A stretch of 34,653 nucleotides of DNA from DTU078 sp033808535 (GTDB lineage Bacteria > Bacillota > Clostridia > Oscillospirales > CAG-272). Within the stretch, counting starts at the first letter, position 1. Every line of letters begins with the position of its first letter. The translations under genes were made by a program, and so were the position numbers. The stretch spans positions 1 through 34,653 of the forward strand of contig JAPXNL010000005.1 of NCBI GenBank assembly GCA_033808535.1. Reading direction: 5' to 3'. Below the pieces are notes generated by a model. It had not been told where the DNA came from, did no database searches, and worked only from the letters and a program-made list of their open reading frames with translations. Of this stretch, positions 16,273-24,153 are shown piece by piece.

Positions 16273-16286
16273 GTTGTAAAAACAAC
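16273..16286. promoter_or_regulatory. Candidate Crp/Fnr (HcpR-type) operator
   Basis: A perfect palindrome GTTGT-AAAA-ACAAC has the 5-4-5 layout of Fnr-family sites; a third half-site GTTGT follows at 16293-16297. Its centre (16279.5) lies about 41.5 nt upstream of the start predicted for the ferredoxin promoter (-10 TATAAT at 16309-16314, with no usable -35), the class II activator position. For the regulator gene itself the site lies just downstream of the predicted start, which would allow autorepression. Confidence 0.65.
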
Positions 16287-16301
16287 ATCTTCGTTGTGAT
16301 T

Positions 16302-16330
16302 ATTGTATTATAATATAGCCATGAAGTCAA
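16302..16330 (-). promoter_or_regulatory. Promoter of the Crp/Fnr regulator, overlapping the divergent promoter
   Basis: On the minus strand TTGACT (16330-16325), 17 nt, then TACAAT (16307-16302). It overlaps the plus-strand -10 box TATAAT (16309-16314) of the ferredoxin operon, so the two directions probably compete for polymerase. Confidence 0.65.
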
Positions 16331-16344
16331 GGGAGGATTTAACA

Positions 16345-17070
16345 GTGAAGAAAAATAAAATTAAGATAGACGATGAGCTGTGCGTCGGATGCGGTCTTTG
16401 CGTTGAAGCGTGCCATCAGGGCGCGATAGAGCTGGTGGACGGCAAAGCAAAGGTTGTGCGCGAAGACTACTGCGACGGACTTGGCAGATGTCTACCGGTT
16501 TGCCCGGTCGGAGCCATCTCGTTTGAGGAGGTCGAGCTCGACGACGAGCCGCAGGTTCCGCAGAATACAGTTGACGACGACGATGACGATGAACCTGTCA
16601 ACACGCCGCTGCCTTGCGGCTGTCCGGGTACACTTTCGCGCAAAATCGAGCGCCGCGTGCATGAGCACGAGAGCGCTCCGGCGCCGTCGGCATCCGCAGA
16701 AATGCCGAGCATGCTGAGCCAGTGGCCGATACAGATAAAACTCGTGCCGGTAAACGCGCCGTATTTCGATGGTGCGAACCTGCTTGTAGCCGCCGACTGC
16801 ACCGCGTATGCCTACGGCGATTTCCACCGCAAGTTTATTAGGCGTCACGTCACGCTGATAGGCTGCCCGAAGCTCGACGATGTCGACTACACGGAGAAGC
16901 TGACCGCGATTATTTCGCGCAACAACATAAAGAGCGTGACAGTGGTGCGCATGGAAGTGCCTTGCTGCGGCGGCATTGAATACGCGGTCAAGCGAGCGCT
17001 CGCCGCAAGTGGCAAAATGATACCGTGGCAGGTAGTAACGATATCCACCGATGGTGAGATACTCGAATAA
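16345..17070 (+). CDS. Ferredoxin-domain iron-sulfur protein of the hcp operon
   Basis: 241-aa cytosolic protein. A first 4Fe-4S motif CVGCGLCVEAC is followed by a second, CDGLGRCLPVCP, where the second cysteine of the usual CxxCxxCxxxCP is replaced by Leu. An acidic linker (Asp run near 88) and a CGCPGT motif follow, then a C-terminal domain with 'LIGCPKLDD' and 'VPCCGGIEYAV'. It probably supplies electrons to, or cooperates with, Hcp; the C-terminal domain's role is unknown. The GTG start is chosen because GGGAGG (16331-16336) lies 8 nt before it. The ATG at 16321 lacks a ribosome site and coincides with the predicted transcription start. First gene of a three-gene operon. Confidence 0.85.
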   Translation: MKKNKIKIDDELCVGCGLCVEACHQGAIELVDGKAKVVREDYCDGLGRCLPVCPVGAISFEEVELDDEPQVPQNTVDDDDDDEPVNTPLPCGCPGTLSRKIERRVHEHESAPAPSASAEMPSMLSQWPIQIKLVPVNAPYFDGANLLVAADCTAYAYGDFHRKFIRRHVTLIGCPKLDDVDYTEKLTAIISRNNIKSVTVVRMEVPCCGGIEYAVKRALAASGKMIPWQVVTISTDGEILE

Positions 17071-17098
17071 ATACAAATAAAACATACAGGAGGAAGCC

Positions 17099-17272
17099 AT
17101 GAAAGCAAAAAAGTATGTTTGCATCCCCTGCGGATATATTTATGATCCGGAGGTCGGTGATCCGGACGGCGGGATCGAGCCGGGAACGCCGTTTGAGGAA
17201 ATCCCCGACGACTGGCAGTGCCCGGTCTGCTTTGTCGGCAAAGATCAGTTTGAACCGATAGAGGAAAAATAA
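17099..17272 (+). CDS. Rubredoxin
   Basis: 57-aa redox protein with one Fe(Cys)4 site: YVCIPCGYIYDPEVGDP supplies CxxCG and DDWQCPVCFVGKDQF supplies CPVC. Length and motif spacing are those of clostridial rubredoxins. It likely passes electrons to Hcp or to an oxygen/NO-reducing partner. AGGAGG lies about 6 nt before the ATG. It sits 28 nt after the ferredoxin gene and 19 nt before hcp. Confidence 0.96.
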   Translation: MKAKKYVCIPCGYIYDPEVGDPDGGIEPGTPFEEIPDDWQCPVCFVGKDQFEPIEEK

Positions 17273-17291
17273 AAAGAAGGAGTAATTTATC

Positions 17292-18923
17292 ATGGGAATG
17301 TTTTGCTATCAGTGTCAGGAAACCGTAGGCGGCCGCGGCTGCACGATTCGCGGCGTGTGTGGTAAAACCGAGGATGTTTCGGCGCTTCAGGACCTTATCA
17401 TATATATCCTGAAGGGCATAGGCTATATCGTCACTGAAGGCGGATTCGACGCTGCTGAGCTCGGCGAGGTCAACCACGAAACCATTCGCGGGCTGTTTAT
17501 GACAATCACCAACGTCAATTTCGACGGCGACGCGCTGGAGGCAGAGATTCATAAGCTGACCGCACTCCGTGACGATCTGCGCAGCCGTGTGCAGTTTGCA
17601 AACCCGCACGACGCTGCGGTGTTTACGGTGAAAACGCGCGACGAGATGCTTGAGAAAGCACAGACCGTGGGCGTGCTTGCAACCGCCGACGAGGATATCC
17701 GCTCGCTGCGTTCGCTTGTAACGCTCGGACTTAAGGGCATGGCAGCATATACGGAGCATGCAAACAACATCGGACTCGAAAATTACGAGATCAACGCATT
17801 CATATACCGCGCACTCGCGGCAATGCTTGACGACAGCCTGACCGCGGACGAACTGACTGCGCTTGTGCTTGAGACAGGCTGCGTGGGCGTGGACGCAATG
17901 GCGCTGCTGCATGAGGCCAACACCACCAAGTTCGGCAAACCGGAGATTACAAGTGTTGACATAGGTGTACGCTCCAACCCGGCGATCCTGATTTCCGGGC
18001 ACGACCTGACCGACCTCGAGCAGCTGCTCGAGCAGACGACGGGTACAGGCGTTGACGTGTATACCCACGGCGAAATGCTGCCCGCGCACTACTATCCGGC
18101 GTTCAAGAAATACCCGCATTTCGCCGGCAACTACGGCAACGCCTGGTGGAAGCAGGTGACCGAGTTCGAGAGCTTCCACGGCCCGATCCTGTTCACCACG
18201 AACTGTATCGTACCGCCCCGCAGCGATGAGGTGAGAAGCCGCATTTTCACCACCGGCTCAGCCGGCTACCCCGGATGCACGCACATTACGGCGGACAATA
18301 ACGGCAAAAAGGACTTCTCGGCTATAATCGAGATGGCAAAGCGCCTGCCGCCTCCCGATGAGATTGAAAAGGGAAGCATAGTCGGCGGTTTTGCTTACGA
18401 CCAGGTCATGGCGCTTGCCGACAAGGTTATAGACGCCGTCAAGTCGGGCGCGATTAAGAAGTTCTTTGTCATGGCGGGCTGCGACGGACGCATGAAGTCG
18501 CGCGAATATTACACCGAGTTTGCCAAAAAGCTGCCGCACGACACCGTTATACTCACCGCCGGATGCGCTAAATACCGCTATAACAAGCTGGACCTCGGCG
18601 ATATAGGCGGTATCCCGCGCGTGCTCGACGCCGGACAGTGCAACGACTCGTATTCGCTTGCGCTGATCGCGCTTAAGCTGAAGGAAGCGTTCGGGCTGGA
18701 GAGCGTAAACGACCTGCCCATCGCGTTTAACATCGGCTGGTATGAGCAGAAGGCTGTCATAGTTTTGCTTGCGCTGCTGTACCTGGGCGTGAAGAATATC
18801 CACCTAGGCCCGACACTGCCGGCGTTCCTGTCGCCGAATGTTGCAAAAGTGCTTGTCGAGAAGTTCGGTATCGGAGGAATAACCGACGTAGATTCCGACA
18901 TTGCGATGTTCATGGGCTCCTGA
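17292..18923 (+). CDS. hcp: Hybrid cluster protein (hydroxylamine reductase)
   Basis: 543-aa cytosolic Hcp of normal length. The N-terminal cluster motif MFCYQCQETVGGRGC..GVCGK gives the first Fe-S cluster. Downstream 'TTNCIVPP', 'GYPGCTHI', 'MAGCDGRMKSREYY', 'LTAGCAKYRYN' and 'LDAGQCNDSYS' supply ligands of the hybrid Fe-S-O cluster. The enzyme reduces hydroxylamine in vitro and is linked to nitric oxide detoxification in vivo. AAGGAG (17277-17282) lies 9 nt before ATG 17292. It is the third gene of the ferredoxin-rubredoxin-hcp operon, probably under the divergent Crp/Fnr regulator. Confidence 0.97.
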   Translation: MGMFCYQCQETVGGRGCTIRGVCGKTEDVSALQDLIIYILKGIGYIVTEGGFDAAELGEVNHETIRGLFMTITNVNFDGDALEAEIHKLTALRDDLRSRVQFANPHDAAVFTVKTRDEMLEKAQTVGVLATADEDIRSLRSLVTLGLKGMAAYTEHANNIGLENYEINAFIYRALAAMLDDSLTADELTALVLETGCVGVDAMALLHEANTTKFGKPEITSVDIGVRSNPAILISGHDLTDLEQLLEQTTGTGVDVYTHGEMLPAHYYPAFKKYPHFAGNYGNAWWKQVTEFESFHGPILFTTNCIVPPRSDEVRSRIFTTGSAGYPGCTHITADNNGKKDFSAIIEMAKRLPPPDEIEKGSIVGGFAYDQVMALADKVIDAVKSGAIKKFFVMAGCDGRMKSREYYTEFAKKLPHDTVILTAGCAKYRYNKLDLGDIGGIPRVLDAGQCNDSYSLALIALKLKEAFGLESVNDLPIAFNIGWYEQKAVIVLLALLYLGVKNIHLGPTLPAFLSPNVAKVLVEKFGIGGITDVDSDIAMFMGS

Positions 18924-18955
18924 TAGAACAACTGAAAATATACTTACAATAAATT

Positions 18956-19004
18956 GCGCTGCCGCGCGGGAGCATTCCTGCGCCGGCGGCGCTTTTGTTG
19001 TTTT
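18956..19004 (+). terminator. Terminator after hcp
   Basis: GCGCTGCCG (18956-18964) pairs with CGGCGGCGC (18984-18992, one G-U) with an imperfect inner stem, followed by TTTTGTTGTTTT. Confidence 0.85.
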
Positions 19005-19066
19005 AAATTCATATATTGTCGTTAATATCTACGAAATCTTATTTGCCTTTTTGTGCATGCTCACGA

Positions 19067-19095
19067 TTGTTCCAAAAGATGGTGGATGATATAAT
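19067..19095 (+). promoter_or_regulatory. Probable promoter of the sugar kinase
   Basis: TTGTTC (19067-19072), 17 nt, perfect TATAAT (19090-19095), 32 nt before the ATG. Confidence 0.65.
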
Positions 19096-19127
19096 AACTT
19101 TACATTAGTGAAAACAGAGGGAAAACA

Positions 19128-20213
19128 ATGCAACTGAAGAAAGATTATAAATATGCACTCGTTGTGCCCACAAGCATGGGCGTGAGACTGACGCCGGCAG
19201 GCGGACAACCCTTCGGAGCAACCGGCGGCGAGGCGCTGTTCATGCAGGCGACAAGCGCCGAATCCAATGTTGCAAGCATTGCCGCATATCTCGGCTTGCC
19301 TGCGCATGTGCTGACCGCGTTCGTCAAAGGAAGCCCGATAGCAGCTTTTATCAAGCGCGATTTGCGCTCGCGCGGGCTGACGTTTGAAGGCCCGGAGATT
19401 GAACAGGGCGGGCCGTGGGGCTACCGCCATCAGTTCAACCTTGCGGATTCCGGTTATGGCGCACGAGGACCGCGTGTGCACAATGACCGTGCGGGCGAGG
19501 TCGGACGCGCGCTCGAGCTGTCAATGTTTGATACAGAGCGGCTGTTTGAAAAAGACGGTGTGGGTATAATACACATTTCGGGACTGTTCGCCGCGCTTTC
19601 GACAGGTACCGGGCAGCTTTGCCTTGAGCTTGCACGGCGTGCAAAAGCAGCCGGAACAGCGGTCAGCTTTGATGTCAACTACCGCGCATCTTTCTGGAAG
19701 GGGCGCGAGGACGAGCTGCGCACGATATTCACCGGCATTGCGTCCGAGGCTGACATCCTCATCGGCAACGAGGAGGACTTCCAGCTCGCCTACGGCATCA
19801 GCGGTCCCGAAGCCGGCGGACGCGGCATAGAGGAAAAGCTCTCAGCATTCGCCGCGATGACCGACTCTGTTAAGGCTGCGTTTCCGAATGCCAGTCTGGT
19901 CGCCACGACACTGCGCGAGGTCGTCGATGCAAACACGCACATTTGGGGAGCCGTGCTGCGCGATTTCGGCACCAACGCGCTTTTCACCGCGGAGCCGCGC
20001 AGGATAACGGTGCTCGACCGCATCGGCGGAGGCGACGGATTTGTGGGCGGACTGCTATACGGGCTGCTGCGCGGCTGGGACAGCGAGCGCGCCATGCAGT
20101 TCGGCTGGGCGACAGGCGCGATGGCAACAACATTCTATACCGATTATGCACAGCCCTCCGATGAAGAACAGGTATGGGAGATCTGGAAAGGCAACGCAAG
20201 AGTCAAACGGTAA
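19128..20213 (+). CDS. PfkB-family sugar kinase, probable 2-keto-3-deoxygluconate kinase
   Basis: 361-aa ribokinase-fold kinase. The N-terminal 'GGEALFMQATSAESNVASIAAYLG' matches the sugar-binding start of the PfkB family. The C-terminal 'DRIGGGDGFVGGLLYGLLRG' is the anion-hole motif with the catalytic Asp, in the GGGDGF form common in clostridial KDG kinases. KDG kinase makes KDPG from uronate breakdown (pectin, alginate). Substrate choice is an inference: no kdgA aldolase is next to it. AGAGGG precedes the ATG by about 7 nt. The following lipoprotein gene starts only 44 nt downstream with no terminator between them, so the two may be co-transcribed. Confidence 0.82.
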   Translation: MQLKKDYKYALVVPTSMGVRLTPAGGQPFGATGGEALFMQATSAESNVASIAAYLGLPAHVLTAFVKGSPIAAFIKRDLRSRGLTFEGPEIEQGGPWGYRHQFNLADSGYGARGPRVHNDRAGEVGRALELSMFDTERLFEKDGVGIIHISGLFAALSTGTGQLCLELARRAKAAGTAVSFDVNYRASFWKGREDELRTIFTGIASEADILIGNEEDFQLAYGISGPEAGGRGIEEKLSAFAAMTDSVKAAFPNASLVATTLREVVDANTHIWGAVLRDFGTNALFTAEPRRITVLDRIGGGDGFVGGLLYGLLRGWDSERAMQFGWATGAMATTFYTDYAQPSDEEQVWEIWKGNARVKR

Positions 20214-20257
20214 AGCCAGCTGTTCGTTTTATAAAAAACAAGTAATGAGGCAGAGAA

Positions 20258-21694
20258 ATGAAAAAAATCCTTACGACGATCATACTCGCTTCCATGCTCT
20301 GCGCCATGGTGTCATGCGCCGACGGCGGCAAGTCAAACGAGGCAGGCGGAGATACCACTTTGCCGTCTGACGCCGGGTCGGGCACCGAAATCCGCGAGAA
20401 TGTGCCTGAAAAAGATTATGACGGCAGAGTGTTTCGCATCCTGTGCGACGAGGGCACGCTCGCCAAAGACGATTTTATCGCCGAACAGCTTAACGGTGAG
20501 ATATTAAACGATTCGGTGTATAACCGCAACTCCGTGATGGAGCAGCGATTTGATATAAAACTGGAACCGAAGTTATTCGGCTATGGCGAAGGGTTTGTGA
20601 AAAACCTTGACACCATGATACTTGCCGGCGAAGACGCCTGTGAAGCCGCGATGGGCATGAACAACGTTTTTTCGGGTATTACATCGCTGGTTTACGAAAA
20701 GCGTTTCATCGACTGGAACGAGCTGACTTATGTTGACCTTGAAAAACCCTGGTGGGACTCCAACGTTATCCGCGATTTATGCTTCGGCGACAAAATATAC
20801 TGCATGACGGGCGATTTCAACCCGTCCACACTCGGCAACACGCGCATAATTCTGTTCAATAAAAACCTGTTCACCGATCTTGGCATTGAATTTCCGTACG
20901 CATCAGTGCTCGAGGGCACATGGGTCTATGAAGATTTTTTGAAAATCAGCGCTCAGGGCATCTATGACCTCAACGGCGACGGTAAAATGAAATATACGGA
21001 CGACAGGTACGGCTATACCGGCTGGTATTGCGACACATCGGAGAGCATTTTCTACGGGCTGGGCGGCAGCTACACGATTAAAGGATCGAACAACCTGCCC
21101 GAGTTCAACCTTAACAATGAATTTACCTTCAATATTGTCGATAAGCTGATAGCCGTATTTGCGGAAGAAAACGGCGGCTGGCTGAACACCATAAACTGGG
21201 GAATAGATATGGAGATTTTCGCAGAAAGCCGCTCGCTGATGCTCAACTCAAGGTTTATGCTGCTGTCTAATTTCCGCGACATGAAAGATGACTTCGGAAT
21301 AATCCCGCACCCGAAGCTGAACGCCGAACAGAAAAGCTACCTCGAAAGCGTTGACGCCGTATGCACGATGTGCTATATACCCATAACGAGCAAAGACCTT
21401 GAATATATCTCGATAATACTCGAGGCTATGGCTGCGGAGTCGTATCGCACGGTTATGCCCGCTTACTATGACGTCGTGCTTACAACAAAGCTGACCCGCG
21501 ATAACGATTCCGAGGGAATGATAGACATCATCAAAAACTCCCGCAGCTATCCGCTGCAGCTTAAGACGTTCACCTTCAATCTGTTCACGCCGTTTGTAAC
21601 CGGACAGAAAAACAATATGGCGTCGTTCTACAAGTCAAATGAAAAACGCGGCATGGAAGAGCTTAAAATTATAGCCGAAGCGTATTCCTCCTGA
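20258..21694 (+). CDS. Extracellular solute-binding lipoprotein, ABC-sugar-type
   Basis: 478-aa lipoprotein with lipobox AMVSC (Cys20), an Asp/Gly/Ser linker and a solute-binding fold. It is a distant paralogue of the protein at 14050: both share 'Y.G..FRI', an LND..Y.RN element and a mid-protein calcium-like loop, here DLNGDGKMKYTDDRYG. No transporter permease is adjacent. Its closeness to the sugar kinase suggests a carbohydrate ligand, possibly an oligo-uronide, but this is inference. GAGG about 10 nt upstream supports the ATG. Confidence 0.82.
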   Translation: MKKILTTIILASMLCAMVSCADGGKSNEAGGDTTLPSDAGSGTEIRENVPEKDYDGRVFRILCDEGTLAKDDFIAEQLNGEILNDSVYNRNSVMEQRFDIKLEPKLFGYGEGFVKNLDTMILAGEDACEAAMGMNNVFSGITSLVYEKRFIDWNELTYVDLEKPWWDSNVIRDLCFGDKIYCMTGDFNPSTLGNTRIILFNKNLFTDLGIEFPYASVLEGTWVYEDFLKISAQGIYDLNGDGKMKYTDDRYGYTGWYCDTSESIFYGLGGSYTIKGSNNLPEFNLNNEFTFNIVDKLIAVFAEENGGWLNTINWGIDMEIFAESRSLMLNSRFMLLSNFRDMKDDFGIIPHPKLNAEQKSYLESVDAVCTMCYIPITSKDLEYISIILEAMAAESYRTVMPAYYDVVLTTKLTRDNDSEGMIDIIKNSRSYPLQLKTFTFNLFTPFVTGQKNNMASFYKSNEKRGMEELKIIAEAYSS

Positions 21695-21716
21695 TACCAA
21701 ACCGCGAAGTAAATAC

Positions 21717-21763
21717 ATCATCGCCGTCTGTTCCACTGTTCGGACAGACGGCGATGATTTTTT
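21717..21763 (+). terminator. Terminator after the second solute-binding lipoprotein
   Basis: A perfect 15-bp stem (21717-21731 with 21744-21758) with a 12-nt loop is followed by TTTTT. A second GC-rich hairpin (GCCGCTCC/GGAGCGGC, 21781-21807) follows without a good T-tract. Confidence 0.92.
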
Positions 21764-21807
21764 AATAGCTAAACGGTGTCGCCGCTCCCTCAGTGTTTTG
21801 GAGCGGC

Positions 21808-22099
21808 GGCTTTCGCGGACGCATGCTTTGTAATATGTTAACATTTGAGGTTAAATATGCACAATTTAACATAATTGCTTATAAAAACCATCATACTTAT
21901 AGGGGAAATGTGAATATTTTTTTAAATTTAATATTGACAAAGCATTAAAAATAATATATCATGTAAATAACCAATAATCGTTAATACAGTCAAAAAATGC
22001 ATGACAGTTGTAACTAATTATTTAATATAGCCGCAAATTGCGAGACGATATAATTAATATGGTATATAAATACCAGTTTAATAAAAATCGGAGGTTACT
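21808..22099. other. AT-rich leader and promoter region of the CBM9-like gene
   Basis: No gene is seen. A promoter TTGACA (21934-21939), 17 nt, TATCAT (21957-21962) would give an untranslated leader of about 130 nt before the ATG at 22100, longer than for most genes here. GGAGG (22090-22094) is the ribosome site. I see no known riboswitch in the leader. Confidence 0.6.
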
Positions 22100-23002
22100 A
22101 TGAAGAAACAGATCCTTGCAATTCTTGTGACCCTTACGTTTGTGCTGCTTTTCATGCCGGCAGTATCGGCACAGGAAAACTACAGCATCCCCATGGCTGT
22201 CACGGCTCCGGTAATCGACGGTGTGATCGGCTCCGACGAGTGGAACGGTGCGCTTTCCGTTGGCGTTGCAAGCGACCAGCTCGGTTGGGTTCTCCCTCAA
22301 GCTGATGGCATGAGTATCGGTGCCGGTTCGTTTGTGGCGTTTATGTGGGATTCGGACAACCTCTACTGTGCAGCGAATATTATTGATGCCACGGTCGGTA
22401 CGCAGCCTGTATCAGGCGGACCGCTCAACAGCGGTGACGGTGTTCAGCTGTGCTTCTACACCGACGAGACGGCGTCAAACGGCGACGGAACCACCAATAT
22501 GTTCTGGGACTTTCTGCCCAAAACGGGTGACGGCGACACCTCCACTGCTGAAAGCTACGAGCATTTCACCTTTATGAGCACACTTGACCTGCCGATTAAG
22601 TCCACAGTGAATGCAAACGGAAACTATACGCTGGAATGGGCTATTCCGTGGTCATTGTTTGCAGAGGCAAATGAAAACGGCTACGGCGTAACTTATACCG
22701 GCACAGCCGGCACCAAAATGCTGATTGAAATCACAATTATGGACCATGACGGTACGACACAGGCGCTTGGCTATTCAACCGACGAATGGTGTGTGGCTGC
22801 GTCAACAGACGTATACACGCTGACCAGCGACCCCGCGGGTATAATTCCGGTTGTTGAAACCGAAGCTCCAGCTGCAGCAGAGGAACCTCCGGTTGCTCCT
22901 GTGAAGGATGTTGCTGCTCCTGCCACGGCAGACGTAACGCTTGCCGTATCGGCATTAGCGCTTGCGACAGCAGCTATTGCGGTATTTAGAAAGAGAAAAT
23001 AA
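22100..23002 (+). CDS. Secreted CBM9/DOMON-like carbohydrate-binding protein with C-terminal membrane tail
   Basis: 300-aa surface protein. It has a signal peptide (cleavage likely after VSA, residue 24), then a CBM9-type domain (about 27-235): 'VIDGVIGSDEWNGAL', 'AFMWDSDNLYCAANIID', 'GDGVQLCFYTDE' and 'YTLEWAIPWSLF'. This is the calcium-dependent beta-sandwich found in xylanases and surface binders. A Pro/Ala/Val/Glu linker (about 245-272) leads to 'PATAD', a hydrophobic span and RKRK. This has the shape of a sortase signal but lacks LPxTG or NPxTG, so it may be a plain membrane tail. No catalytic domain is present. Its role is likely to hold polysaccharide or a ligand at the cell surface. 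Confidence 0.8.
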   Translation: MKKQILAILVTLTFVLLFMPAVSAQENYSIPMAVTAPVIDGVIGSDEWNGALSVGVASDQLGWVLPQADGMSIGAGSFVAFMWDSDNLYCAANIIDATVGTQPVSGGPLNSGDGVQLCFYTDETASNGDGTTNMFWDFLPKTGDGDTSTAESYEHFTFMSTLDLPIKSTVNANGNYTLEWAIPWSLFAEANENGYGVTYTGTAGTKMLIEITIMDHDGTTQALGYSTDEWCVAASTDVYTLTSDPAGIIPVVETEAPAAAEEPPVAPVKDVAAPATADVTLAVSALALATAAIAVFRKRK

Positions 23003-23038
23003 GCCGCGCTTTACATATTTAGCTGCTAAATAAATAAA

Positions 23039-23083
23039 AAGGCCGCCGATTCGCGGAAGCGAACCGGCGGTTGTTTGTCTGGT
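23039..23083. terminator. Terminator between CBM9-like gene and thiT
   Basis: CCGCCGATTCGC pairs with GCGAACCGGCGG (one A-C mismatch) around GGAA, followed by TTGTTTG. The A-rich left flank (AAATAAAAAGG) may give the minus-strand gene a terminator too. Confidence 0.75.
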
Positions 23084-23100
23084 GACGGATGAATCCGTGA

Positions 23101-23721
23101 TTAGCTGCCGGATTTTCTGGCGGCTCCCCTGCGTTTTTCGACAGTGGAAAGCAGAAACGCCATCGCAGGTGCGGCGACAGCTGTTATTATCGTTTCGGGC
23201 ACCATGTAGGATGCATTGTAGATAGCCGAATATGCCCACATGCCCGTTTTCATGACAAGCTCGTTCCACTGTCCCTCTTTTGTGATCTCATACCATACTA
23301 CTGCGCCTGAAAGCAGGTGCGACAAAAAGCGCAGAATGCAGACTGTCAGCGATGCCAATATGAGAAGGACCAGAATCTTTTTGTATGACACCTCGCCTTT
23401 CGGGCGGAAAAACGCGGCGACGCCAAGAACCGTGAACGCGATGATGTAGTCGAGCAGGATGCAGAGCACAATGCCGGTCAGGGACGGCACCCACGACAGC
23501 GAGTTCAGACCGAGCAAAAGCTGCGTTACCGAATAGACAAACGCCGTGGCAAATCCCCACTTCGGGCCGTGTCTGAATGCCGCTACGACAATTGGCGCCA
23601 TGGAAAAGAGTGTGACAGAACCTCCAAGCGGCGCTTCATAGACTTTAATCATGGACAGAACTGCCGCCAGTGCCACCATGACAGCGCATTCCACAAGATT
23701 GCGCGTTTTTGTGTTTTGCAA
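23101..23721 (-). CDS. thiT: ECF transporter S component for thiamine, ThiT
   Basis: 206-aa integral membrane protein with six hydrophobic spans. Signature stretches are 'VECAVMVALAAVLSMIKVYE', 'PLGGSVTLFSMAPIVVAAFR' and near the end 'SGAVVWYEI...AIYNASYMVPE', which form the thiamine pocket in ThiT/YuaJ. It works with the shared EcfA/A'/T module, which is not in this window. The start is placed at TTG 23721: GGAGG lies about 8 nt upstream, and longer in-frame starts would run through the terminator hairpin and riboswitch. Upstream on the same strand are a TPP riboswitch and terminator, so uptake is shut off when thiamine pyrophosphate is plentiful. Confidence 0.94.
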   Translation of the reverse strand: MQNTKTRNLVECAVMVALAAVLSMIKVYEAPLGGSVTLFSMAPIVVAAFRHGPKWGFATAFVYSVTQLLLGLNSLSWVPSLTGIVLCILLDYIIAFTVLGVAAFFRPKGEVSYKKILVLLILASLTVCILRFLSHLLSGAVVWYEITKEGQWNELVMKTGMWAYSAIYNASYMVPETIITAVAAPAMAFLLSTVEKRRGAARKSGS

Positions 23722-23738
23722 ATAAAACACCTCCGATA

Positions 23739-23776
23739 AAAAATTTACCGCAAACCCGAATAATGGGTTGCGGTAA
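23739..23776 (-). terminator. Riboswitch-controlled terminator before thiT
   Basis: On the minus strand ACCGCAACCC (23774-23765) pairs with GGGTTTGCGGT (23757-23747, one bulge) and is followed by AAATTTTTT. It lies between the TPP aptamer and the thiT ribosome site, so it is the likely expression platform. Confidence 0.85.
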
Positions 23777-23813
23777 AAAAAATATCGAATGCGTTTGTGG
23801 CAATCGAAAAATC

Positions 23814-23903
23814 TCCCTACGTTGGCATTACCCATATCAGGTTATAAGGGACCGGAGACCGATTTTGTCTCACATCACAGCCGAAAACGTTCAGCGCCCC
23901 TGA
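23814..23903 (-). ncRNA. TPP riboswitch (THI element)
   Basis: Minus strand. The 5' half opens with CAGGGGCGC and holds CTGTGATGTGAGA, a variant of the CUGAGAUGA core. The 3' half has the hallmark ACCTGATATGGGTAATGCC followed by AACGTAGGGA, which closes P1. It lies directly upstream of the terminator and thiT. The 3' half is close to consensus; the 5' core is less regular and should be checked against the Rfam THI model (RF00059). Confidence 0.94.
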
Positions 23904-23929
23904 TTATTCGGTTATTGCGGCTGACAGTG

Positions 23930-23958
23930 ATTATAGCACACAGGAGCGGATTTGTCAA
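23930..23958 (-). promoter_or_regulatory. Promoter of the TPP riboswitch-thiT transcript
   Basis: Minus strand: perfect TTGACA (23958-23953), 17 nt, perfect TATAAT (23935-23930), with TGC before the -10. The predicted start is about 20 nt before the aptamer. Confidence 0.88.
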
Positions 23959-24153
23959 TGACGGCAACAGAGAATGTATAAAACAAACAAACGGCTGGAT
24001 TTTCACACATCTGATTTTTACAATTTCACACCTGAGCATGGCGTTATTTAAGAAATTTATTTACGGTAAAATACATCGTCAATATCGGAATTATACAGGC
24101 TAAAATTGACATGCGCATAACTTTATATATTTCCCGGCGTTTACAATTTATAC
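23959..24153. other. Intergenic region between divergent thiT and MATE genes
   Basis: AT-rich stretch without a supported gene. A TTGACA at 24106-24111 has no good -10 at normal spacing. Confidence 0.5.

Noticed and set aside
16887..18179. 430-aa open frame on the minus strand
   Set aside because: It is antisense to hcp and the ferredoxin gene, has no ribosome site and reads as low-complexity His/Arg/Leu-rich sequence typical of a shadow frame.
23722..23835. N-terminal extension of thiT
   Set aside because: The extension would cover the terminator and riboswitch end; TTG 23721 has the GGAGG ribosome site.
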